NCBI GenBank assembly: GCA_905235435.1
Contig: CAJOLD010000006.1
Span: forward strand, 1-42,810
Origin: an uncultured Lachnospiraceae bacterium
GTDB taxonomy: Bacteria > Bacillota > Clostridia > Lachnospirales > Lachnospiraceae
DNA: 42,810 bases
Direction of reading: 5' to 3'
Under the pieces are notes generated by a model. It searched no databases, was not told the origin of the DNA, and saw only the letters and a program-made list of their open reading frames with translations. Below, piece by piece: positions 35,450-41,856 of this stretch. A program made the position numbers and the translations under genes. Every line of letters begins with the position of its first letter. Position 1 is the stretch's first letter.

Positions 35450-36306
35450 TCATGGCGGATGAGAAAGAGAGAAACTGCAGCGGCGCAGAAAGCTGCTCAA
35501 GAGAAAGCTGTGAGGGATGTCCGGGGGCGCAGACTCCGGTCAGCTTCCTGGAGGAACCGAACGCGTATACAGAGGTGGGCCATGTGATCGGCGTGGTCAG
35601 CGGCAAGGGAGGCGTCGGGAAATCGCTCGTGACGGCAACGCTTGCCAACATGCTCGCTGCCGCGGGCTGGCGCGTGGGGATCATGGACGCGGACATCACG
35701 GGTCCCTCCATTCCCCGCATGTACGGGCTTACGGGCCCCGCAAGCGCGATGGAGGAGGGAATCCTCCCGGAGATCACGCGCAATGACATCAAGGTCATGT
35801 CCCTCAACCTGCTGGTGCCGGATCCGGAGCAGGCGGTGGTCTGGAGAGGCCCCGTGATCGCCGGGACGGTAAAGCAGTTCTGGACGGACGTGATCTGGGG
35901 AGAGCTGGATTACCTGCTGGTCGACATGCCTCCGGGAACCGGCGACGTACCGCTGACGGTGTTCCAGTCTCTGCCGGTGGACGGCATCATGATCGTCACC
36001 TCCCCGCAGGACCTGGTCCGCATGATCGTGAAAAAAGCCTGGAATATGGCGGAAATGATGAATATCCCTGTCCTCGGCGTGGTGGAGAATTTCAGCTTCG
36101 TGACCTGCCCCGACTGCGGGAAAAAGATCGAACTGTTCGGAAAGAGCAGGGCCGAAGAGGCCGCCGGCGAGATGGGGATCCCCGTTGCCGGAAGGCTGCC
36201 TCTGGATCCCTCCCTTGCGCAGGCCGCGGATGCCGGCGCGTTTGACACCGTGCTGCGCGACGAGCTTTCCGACGCTGTCCGGATCGTAACGTCTCTGAAA
36301 AAATGA
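35446..36306 (+). CDS. mrp: Mrp/NBP35-type iron-sulfur carrier ATPase
   Basis: This encodes a 286-residue P-loop ATPase that carries or delivers Fe-S clusters. The deviant Walker A GKGGVGKS spans residues 53-60. N-terminal cysteines C11, C17, C22 and C25 resemble the four-cysteine cluster of eukaryotic Nbp35. C221 and C224 in CPDCGK form the bridging-cluster motif of the dimer. MDADITGPSIPRM and VDMPPGTGD are further Mrp signatures. AAAGGACAGA precedes the overlapping ATG; the third residue is also Met. Its stop overlaps the start of the asparagine-synthetase-like gene by 4 bases. Confidence 0.94.
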   Translation: MIMADEKERNCSGAESCSRESCEGCPGAQTPVSFLEEPNAYTEVGHVIGVVSGKGGVGKSLVTATLANMLAAAGWRVGIMDADITGPSIPRMYGLTGPASAMEEGILPEITRNDIKVMSLNLLVPDPEQAVVWRGPVIAGTVKQFWTDVIWGELDYLLVDMPPGTGDVPLTVFQSLPVDGIMIVTSPQDLVRMIVKKAWNMAEMMNIPVLGVVENFSFVTCPDCGKKIELFGKSRAEEAAGEMGIPVAGRLPLDPSLAQAADAGAFDTVLRDELSDAVRIVTSLKK

Positions 36307-37973
36307 TCGAAGCACTCCGGTTTGACGGATATCTGACCAATTACACAGAGCTCTGCGCGAAGGCCGGTCTTCCCGCGCTGCCTCAGAATGAAGAGAACCT
36401 GAAGGCGCTCACCGCGGGCTGCTACCGGATGTGGGGGAAGAATCTGCTTTCCCACATGGACGGCGGGTTTTTCGTCGCCCTCTACGATTCGTCATCGGAG
36501 GAATATCTGATCGGCCGGGACCGATTCGGCATCCGGGGCGGCTATTATGCCTGCCGGAAGGGGATGCCCTTCCGCTTCGGGACAAGTCCCATGGAGGTGC
36601 TGCGCGCGGCGCGCATCCGTCCGGCCGTGGATGAAAAGAGCCTGCAGCTCTATCTGATGTTCTCCTTCGTCCCCGGACCGGGAACGCTCTTCGAGGGGGT
36701 CAGCAAGCTCCTTCCCGGCGAGTTCGCGGTCTACAAAAAGGGACAGCTCACGAAGAGGCGGTACTGGCAGCCGGAATATTCGCCGAAAACGGGCGTCTCC
36801 CTGGACGACTGGGCGGCGCAGCTGGACAAAACGCTGCGGCAGTCCGTAAAGGAAACGCCGCGCGGAAAGGTGACGCACGGCCTTTTGTCCTCCGGCGTCG
36901 ATTCGGCGTACCTGACGGCCGTCAGCAACACAGCGCACACGCACACGGCCTGTTTCCGGGACTCTGCCTGGCATGAGGAGACCGGCGCGCAGGAGACGGC
37001 AGCGGCCCTCGGCGTGGAAAATGAGCTTCACCTGATCGATCCGGACCGGTACCTGCGGAGCATCCCGGAGGTGCTGCGCTGTCTGGAGGAACCCCTGGGG
37101 GATGCCTCGGAGCCGGCGCTCTACCTGATGTGCAAAGAACTGCAGGGAAGGTGCGATACCGTGTATTCCGCGGAGGGCATCGACGAGATGTTCGGCGGGT
37201 ACCACAGCTGCAGGGCCGCCCTGCGGAGGGCGCCTTACTGGGTCCTTCCGGGTCCTTTGCGGCGCGCCGCGGCGGGCATCGCCGGACAGTTCCCGGGTCT
37301 TCCGGGCAGCTGGCTCATGCTCGCGGGAGAGAGGGATATCACGGAGCATCCCGGAAATACCGTTGTATTCGGACGGTCGGGGATCCGGAAGATCTTAAAC
37401 GGAAAGCCGGAGCTGATCGATCCGTACGAGACGGTGCGGGAATGCTGCCCCACTGCCGAAGGGGCTGACATGGTCACCCTGATGTGCGACCACGATCTTC
37501 GCCTGGGCTTCGCAAACAGCATCCTGCTGGGGATCGACAGGATCTCCGCGGGGACGGGGATCCGGTTCTGTATGCCCTTTGTCAGCAGGCGCGTCTTTGA
37601 GTTGGCGGCTTCCATTCCTTCGGGGCACAAGGTCACCCGCAGCACCGGGAAGCTCGTCTTCCGCAGGGCGGCGGCGCATGCGCTCCCCGAGGAGATCTGC
37701 CGGCGAAGGAAGATCGGGTTTGAGACCCCGGTCTGTGTCTGGCTGCAGCAGGAGCGTTTCGGCGGCCGGGTAAGAGAGGCCTTTGAGACGCCCGCGGCTG
37801 CAAGGTGGTTTAAAAAACAGCAGCTGGATCTTCTGTGGAAGAGGTTTTTGCGCAGGCCGGACAGATACTGGCACCAGATCTGGACGATCTATATGTTCCT
37901 TCAATGGGAAGAGATCTTTATAGAAAATAAACAGGAAAGCGCGGGCCGGAGCCCGGAAAGGAGCAGTGTATGA
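36303..37973 (+). CDS. Asparagine-synthetase-like protein lacking the N-terminal glutaminase nucleophile
   Basis: This encodes a 556-residue protein. From residue 7 on (FDGYLTNYTEL, then GRDRFGIRGGYYA near 77) it lines up with the second half of an AsnB glutaminase domain. The first 60-70 residues of that domain, including the Cys2 nucleophile, are absent. The synthetase half is complete: PP-loop SSGVDS at 196-201 (usual SGGVDS), SAEGIDEMFGGYH, and late RRRKIGFETPV. So an ATP-dependent adenylating amidation with free ammonia or another amine is likely, not glutamine hydrolysis. The ATG overlaps the mrp stop and has no ribosome site, so it depends on coupling; the missing part is not a frameshift, since mrp fills the upstream bases. 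The cupin gene overlaps its end. Confidence 0.88.
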   Translation: MIEALRFDGYLTNYTELCAKAGLPALPQNEENLKALTAGCYRMWGKNLLSHMDGGFFVALYDSSSEEYLIGRDRFGIRGGYYACRKGMPFRFGTSPMEVLRAARIRPAVDEKSLQLYLMFSFVPGPGTLFEGVSKLLPGEFAVYKKGQLTKRRYWQPEYSPKTGVSLDDWAAQLDKTLRQSVKETPRGKVTHGLLSSGVDSAYLTAVSNTAHTHTACFRDSAWHEETGAQETAAALGVENELHLIDPDRYLRSIPEVLRCLEEPLGDASEPALYLMCKELQGRCDTVYSAEGIDEMFGGYHSCRAALRRAPYWVLPGPLRRAAAGIAGQFPGLPGSWLMLAGERDITEHPGNTVVFGRSGIRKILNGKPELIDPYETVRECCPTAEGADMVTLMCDHDLRLGFANSILLGIDRISAGTGIRFCMPFVSRRVFELAASIPSGHKVTRSTGKLVFRRAAAHALPEEICRRRKIGFETPVCVWLQQERFGGRVREAFETPAAARWFKKQQLDLLWKRFLRRPDRYWHQIWTIYMFLQWEEIFIENKQESAGRSPERSSV

Positions 37974-38320
37974 TCAGGAAGGCAGAGGAATGCAGGGTGG
38001 AATACCGCGAGCATATGAGGGACGGCGACGGGACCGTGGAGATCACGAACTTTATCGCGGACGGCAGCGAGCTGAACGATAAGGGAAGACTGTTCGCGAA
38101 GATCACGTTAAAGCCCGGGTGCAGCATCGGCTTCCACGTGCACGAAAAAGATTCGGAGCTTTTCTATATTATGAAGGGGACTGCCGAGTACAATGACAAC
38201 GGGACGATAAAGACCGTGACGGCAGGCGATGTGACTCTCTGCCCGGCAGGGACGGGACACGGGATCGCCAACCGCACAGAGGAGACCGTGGAGCTTGCGG
38301 CAGTGATCGTTTATGCGTGA
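37970..38320 (+). CDS. Small single-domain cupin
   Basis: This encodes a 116-residue protein with one cupin_2 barrel. Metal-ligand candidates lie in motif 1, GFHVHEKDSELFYIMKG (H, H, E) and in motif 2, GDVTLCPAGTGHGIAN (H). The function in this family ranges from sugar isomerase to sensing and cannot be fixed. AAAGGAGC lies before the ATG, which overlaps the preceding stop by 4 bases. The next gene starts 8 bases before its end. Its location right after the amide-ligase-like gene hints at a shared small-molecule substrate; this is inference. Confidence 0.88.
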   Translation: MIRKAEECRVEYREHMRDGDGTVEITNFIADGSELNDKGRLFAKITLKPGCSIGFHVHEKDSELFYIMKGTAEYNDNGTIKTVTAGDVTLCPAGTGHGIANRTEETVELAAVIVYA

Positions 38321-40166
38321 ACAGAAAGATAAAAAGTATAAGGAATACAGCAGGTACGCCGCCACAGACAAAGAGGTCTTCCGGACCTTTAAGGATACGG
38401 CGGCGTTCCGCCTGCTGATCGCGGTCCCGGTCATCCTCGTCCTCTGCGTGGGAGCACTGGCCTGGTACATCTTCGGCTTCGGCGGCAGCGTGACGCTTTT
38501 CGGGCGCACCCTGCGCGCGGAAAATGCCCGCGGAGCACTCGCCGGGAACGCTGTGGAGGGACCGGAGCCAGTGTTTGCCGTCACGGAGACGGAGCTTCCT
38601 GTTCCTGAAGAGACCGAGGCGCCGGAGACCGAGCTGATCCTTGAACCGCACGCGGGCCCTCACGCGGATCCCGCGGCCCTGATCGATTTTACCGAGATCG
38701 AGCAGAACGGCGAGATTCTGGAGGATATCTCCGCCTTTACGCCCTGGTATCACATGGATTTCGGAAGGGGCGAAGATTATACGGACCTGGACGGCGTGAT
38801 CACCTTCCGCGGGAACAACTTCCGCAGCAGCCCCGCCTTCGGCACGGCGGATCTGAAAGAGGATACGGTCAGCAGCGTGTGGTCGATGTCGACCGGCGCC
38901 CTGCAGTATAACAATGCCGTCTGGACCGGCAGCGGCTGGACCGGCCAGCCCCTGATGGTCAAATGGCCGCGGGAGACCAAGGCGGTCATGAACATGTATG
39001 ACTGGGCCAAGGAGGACGACGACCTTGTCGAGGTGATCTACGCCTGCATGGACGGCTATGTTTACTTCATGGATCTGAAGACGGGCAGCAATACGAGGGA
39101 GAAGCTCTACCTGGGCTATACCTTTAAGGGCGCGGGCGCCCTGGATCCCCGCGGATATCCCATCCTCTACCTGGGAGCGGGCTACGACAGCAGCCGGGGA
39201 AGGGCAAAAGCCTTCATCATCAATCTGGTCGACTGCAGCGTGATGTACACCTTCGGCGACAACGATCCCTTCTCTCTGCGCGGTTCGCTCAGCTATTTCG
39301 ATTCCTCCGCCCTGGTGGACGCCGCTTCGGATACGCTGATCTATCCGGGGGAGAGCGGGATCCTCTACCTGATCCACCTGAATACGGACTGGGATGCAGC
39401 CGCGGGGACCCTGTCCATCGATCCCGATCAGGTCGTCAAATGGCGGTACAGCGGGATAAGGACTTCTTCGGCGTCCTACTGGGTGGGCATGGAGACGAGC
39501 GCGGCGGTCTACGGCGGTTATCTCTTTGTCGCTGACAACGGCGGCAACCTGATGTGCCTGGATCTGAACACGCTGGAGCTTGTCTGGGTGCAGGATACCC
39601 TGGATGATACGAATTCATCCCCTGTGCTCTCCATGGAAGACGGCCATCTGTACATCTATATCAGCACCTCCTTCCATCTGGGCTGGAGGAGCAGGTCGAC
39701 CGCGGAGATCCCCATCTGGAAGATCGACGCCGAGACAGGGGAGATCGTCTGGCAGACGCCCTATGAGTGCTACACCGAGGACGGCGTCTCGGGCGGCGTC
39801 CAGTCCACGGCCGCGGTGGGAGAGCAGTCCCTCTCCGATTATATCTATGTGACGGTCTCCAGGACCGGGGATCCCTACCTCGGCGTCCTTACGTGCCTCG
39901 ATAAGAAAACGGGGGATGTCGTATGGGAGCACTCGTCGGCCTACGCATGGTCCTCGCCGGTCTGCGTTTACGGCGAAGACGGCAAAGGCCGCGTCCTGTA
40001 CTGCAGCGGAAACGGGACGATGTACCTGCTGGACGGGCTTTCCGGGGAGGAGCTTGACCGGATCTCGCTCAGCGAGGGAGTGATCGAAGCTTCGCCGGCG
40101 GTCTATGACAGCTATGTGGTCGTCGGGACCAGGGCCTGCCTGATCTGGGGCCTGCAGCTGCAATAA
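38313..40166 (+). CDS. Membrane-anchored PQQ-like beta-propeller protein
   Basis: This encodes a 617-residue protein with a basic cytoplasmic N-terminus, one membrane helix (about 30-52), a Glu/Pro/Thr-rich stalk (about 75-115) and an extracellular seven- or eight-bladed propeller (about 150-617). The blades show PQQ-like repeat motifs such as YVYFMDLKTGS, LMCLDLNTLELVWVQ, WKIDAETGEIVWQ, LTCLDKKTGDVVWEH and MYLLDGLSGEEL. It resembles BamB-type scaffolds but sits in a Gram-positive, so ligand binding or envelope assembly is only a guess. It is the last gene of the overlapping chain that starts at coaBC. No clear terminator follows. Confidence 0.87.
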   Translation: MREQKDKKYKEYSRYAATDKEVFRTFKDTAAFRLLIAVPVILVLCVGALAWYIFGFGGSVTLFGRTLRAENARGALAGNAVEGPEPVFAVTETELPVPEETEAPETELILEPHAGPHADPAALIDFTEIEQNGEILEDISAFTPWYHMDFGRGEDYTDLDGVITFRGNNFRSSPAFGTADLKEDTVSSVWSMSTGALQYNNAVWTGSGWTGQPLMVKWPRETKAVMNMYDWAKEDDDLVEVIYACMDGYVYFMDLKTGSNTREKLYLGYTFKGAGALDPRGYPILYLGAGYDSSRGRAKAFIINLVDCSVMYTFGDNDPFSLRGSLSYFDSSALVDAASDTLIYPGESGILYLIHLNTDWDAAAGTLSIDPDQVVKWRYSGIRTSSASYWVGMETSAAVYGGYLFVADNGGNLMCLDLNTLELVWVQDTLDDTNSSPVLSMEDGHLYIYISTSFHLGWRSRSTAEIPIWKIDAETGEIVWQTPYECYTEDGVSGGVQSTAAVGEQSLSDYIYVTVSRTGDPYLGVLTCLDKKTGDVVWEHSSAYAWSSPVCVYGEDGKGRVLYCSGNGTMYLLDGLSGEELDRISLSEGVIEASPAVYDSYVVVGTRACLIWGLQLQ

Positions 40167-40264
40167 AAATGAGAAAAAAAGGCTTGAAATATATCAATTG
40201 TGCGAAAAGTACAGACACAATAGACAATTTGGGCAAACAACAAGAAAATAATTTAAAAAAATAC
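40167..40264. other. AT-rich spacer with an inverted repeat
   Basis: There is no coding frame of note. The base composition is much more AT-rich than the flanks. ATTGTG and CACAAT form a 6-bp inverted repeat with 13 bases between, just upstream of the strong promoter of the small RNA unit. It may be an upstream regulator site. Confidence 0.35.
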
Positions 40265-40303
40265 AGAAAACCAGTTGACACAAAACTGGTTTTCTGCTAA
40301 TAT
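40265..40303 (+). promoter_or_regulatory. Strong promoter embedded in a perfect 12-bp inverted repeat
   Basis: A consensus TTGACA and TAATAT are separated by exactly 17 bp, with TGC before the -10 box. The arms AGAAAACCAGTT and AACTGGTTTTCT flank the -35 element with 7 bases between them. The repeat covers the -35 box and most of the spacer, as a repressor operator would. This is among the best-matching promoters in the window. Confidence 0.8.
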
Positions 40304-40351
40304 CTAGATAACAAAAGAAATAGAGCAAAAGCCAGATAGGAGGACGGTCCA

Positions 40352-40360
40352 ATGAAATAA
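40352..40360 (+). other. Minimal frame ATG-AAA-TAA
   Basis: This frame encodes Met-Lys and stops. TAGGAGG ends 8 bases before the ATG, an ideal spacing. It has the form of the lambda bar minigenes, whose two-codon frames cause peptidyl-tRNA drop-off. Confidence 0.45.
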
Positions 40361-40405
40361 GAAAGCTTCCCCCAAATACAATCTCCAAAGGAGTTTACAT
40401 AGATC

Positions 40406-40411
40406 ATGTAA
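40406..40411 (+). other. Start-stop element ATG-TAA
   Basis: The start codon is directly followed by a stop. AAAGGAG lies 12 bases upstream, a somewhat long spacing, so initiation here is less sure than at the other three modules. Confidence 0.35.
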
Positions 40412-40430
40412 CTGAAGGGAGGAGATCTTT

Positions 40431-40457
40431 ATGAAAGGGAAGGGAAGAGCTCCATAG
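40431..40457 (+). CDS. Tiny frame encoding MKGKGRAP
   Basis: This frame has eight codons and a TAG stop. GGGAGGAG ends 6 bases before the ATG, an optimal ribosome site. The peptide is strongly basic. Whether it is a product or only a ribosome-loading site is unknown. Confidence 0.4.
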   Translation: MKGKGRAP

Positions 40458-40500
40458 CGAAGAAAAAGGACCGAATAAAACGAAAGGAGGTTAAAACAAA

Positions 40501-40524
40501 ATGGTATTAAAAGAACCGTATTAA
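40501..40524 (+). CDS. Tiny frame encoding MVLKEPY
   Basis: This frame has seven codons and a TAA stop. AAAGGAGG, a full anti-16S match, lies 10 bases before the ATG. The stop is two bases before the terminator stem, so a ribosome here would sit on the terminator. Confidence 0.4.
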   Translation: MVLKEPY

Positions 40525-40526
40525 CG

Positions 40527-40568
40527 GGGCTGTCTGATGACGAGAAAGTCAGGCAGCCCTCTTTTTTT
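40527..40568 (+). terminator. Terminator of the small RNA unit
   Basis: GGGCTGTCTGA and TCAGGCAGCCC form an 11-bp stem (one wobble) with an 11-base loop, followed by TC and seven T. Confidence 0.92.
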
Positions 40569-40599
40569 GCGTTTTTGCGGCAGGGCTTATGAAGGAGGC

Positions 40600-41682
40600 T
40601 CAGTTGGTCTCCCAGCCCGCTGCGATCATTGCCTCAAGCTCGTCCAGCGTCTTAAGGCCGCTGAGCGTATCGTAGGTGGTCACGGCGCAGCAGCCCTCGG
40701 CGGCAGCGAAACGGACGCTCCCCGCCGGGCCGTATCCATCCAGGACCGCCTTCAGGAAAGCGGCGATCGCCGCATCGCCGGCAGCGGTGGCGGAGAGAAC
40801 GCGCGGCGCTTTAAAGCTCTTTTGAATGCCGCTCTGATCTGCCCATGCGTCTGCGTCTATTGCGAGGCGCGGACCGATCTTTTCTATCCGGCTCCTGTCT
40901 GCCGTCCTGTAGCAGATGCCCTGCGTTCCGCATTTGACCATGACGACGGCGGCGCCCATATCGATCATCTCCTCCGCCATGGAAAGGGCGCTGGAGATCT
41001 TGTCCGCGACCGCGTCCGGGTCCGGCTCTCCGAAGATCCCGCAGATATCCTCATAGCTCGGGAGGAAGAGGTCCGTATACGGCAGCGTTTTTTCCAGGAT
41101 CGCGCGCCAGTTCGCCTTTCCCGCCGGGGAATCCGGATCGATGTAGGACATGTCCAGGCTCGTCGCGATGCCGTGGTCCTTCATGCGCCGGTACATCCCG
41201 GACAGCTCCTGGCCTTCGTCGCTGTAAAATTTTTTCATGACAGGCGGATAGCCGTAATGGAAGAGACAGACGTCCTCAAGGGCCTCCTCCGGGATATCGC
41301 TTCCCGAGAAGGTGTCGTTGGCCCCCGTGTCGATCACGAAGATCCTGTCGATACCGGGAATGGCAAGGACGATCGTATAGGAGGTCGAGACGGCGGGATC
41401 CGTGATGAGCCCGAAGGCCCCGTATTTTCCCGTGATGCTTTTTACGGCGCTGCCGAAGGCGTCGTCGCCGACTTTTCCAAGCAGGGTGACGTCCGCGCCG
41501 AGGACCTTGAGGGCCAGACCGGAGTTCCCGACGGAACCGCCGGTGTAGGTGGTGGTCCCTGCCAGCTGGATCAGCTTGCCGGGGGCAAGAAGCTCTCCGG
41601 CTTCCGAATAGGTATGTCCGCCGGGAAACACCGGCGTGATATCCAGACAGATATGGCCTGCCGAAATAACCTTTCTGCTCAT
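40600..41682 (-). CDS. PfkB-family carbohydrate kinase
   Basis: This encodes a 360-residue ribokinase-type sugar kinase. The N-terminal substrate motif reads TYTGGSVGNSGLALKVLGADV, and GKVGDDAFG is typical. The C-terminal motif is TAAGDAAIAAFL, where the usual GAGD is changed to AAGD but the catalytic Asp remains. The sugar cannot be told. The start is the ATG six bases after GGAG; the frame is open further upstream, over the promoter. It diverges from a 2-hydroxyacid dehydrogenase gene with back-to-back promoters, as in gene pairs for sugar-acid use. Confidence 0.9.
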   Translation of the reverse strand: MSRKVISAGHICLDITPVFPGGHTYSEAGELLAPGKLIQLAGTTTYTGGSVGNSGLALKVLGADVTLLGKVGDDAFGSAVKSITGKYGAFGLITDPAVSTSYTIVLAIPGIDRIFVIDTGANDTFSGSDIPEEALEDVCLFHYGYPPVMKKFYSDEGQELSGMYRRMKDHGIATSLDMSYIDPDSPAGKANWRAILEKTLPYTDLFLPSYEDICGIFGEPDPDAVADKISSALSMAEEMIDMGAAVVMVKCGTQGICYRTADRSRIEKIGPRLAIDADAWADQSGIQKSFKAPRVLSATAAGDAAIAAFLKAVLDGYGPAGSVRFAAAEGCCAVTTYDTLSGLKTLDELEAMIAAGWETN

Positions 41683-41730
41683 ATGCATCTCCGTTCTGCC
41701 TCGGGGAGGCGGGGCTTTTCTTATGCTCAT

Positions 41731-41759
41731 ATTATCCTTCCGCGCAGGCATTTTTGCAA
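41731..41759 (-). promoter_or_regulatory. Promoter of the PfkB kinase gene
   Basis: On the minus strand TTGCAA and GATAAT are spaced by 17 bp. Its -35 box lies only 6 bases from that of the divergent promoter. Confidence 0.55.
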
Positions 41760-41765
41760 GCTGTC

Positions 41766-41794
41766 TTGTGTAATATTTCCGGCTCAAGTATAAT
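41766..41794 (+). promoter_or_regulatory. Promoter of the 2-hydroxyacid dehydrogenase gene
   Basis: TTGTGT and a consensus TATAAT are spaced by 17 bp, about 60 bases before the ATG. Confidence 0.6.
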
Positions 41795-41856
41795 CTTTAC
41801 AGATCATTATTTTGACCTGCAGGGAAGAAGGAAAAGGCCCCGCGAAAGGAGAGCAT

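Larger units (their letters stand above)
40310..40568 (+). ncRNA. Candidate small RNA carrying four start modules with minimal frames
   Basis: From the predicted start point to the terminator, about 260 bases contain no frame of normal size on the plus strand. There are four Shine-Dalgarno sequences (TAGGAGG, AAAGGAG, GGGAGGAG, AAAGGAGG), each with an ATG 6-12 bases on, and each frame stops after 1-8 codons. CTCC-AAA-GGAG can fold over the second site. The unit is framed by its own promoter and terminator and is independent of both neighbours. It could act as an RNA, through tiny peptides, or through ribosome capture. I do not recognise the family. Confidence 0.6.

Noticed and set aside
40194..40388. 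Hydrophobic 64-residue frame on the minus strand in the AT-rich gap (toxin-like)
   Set aside because: It begins only with TTG, has no convincing ribosome site or promoter, and runs through the strong plus-strand promoter. AT-rich DNA gives hydrophobic frames by chance.
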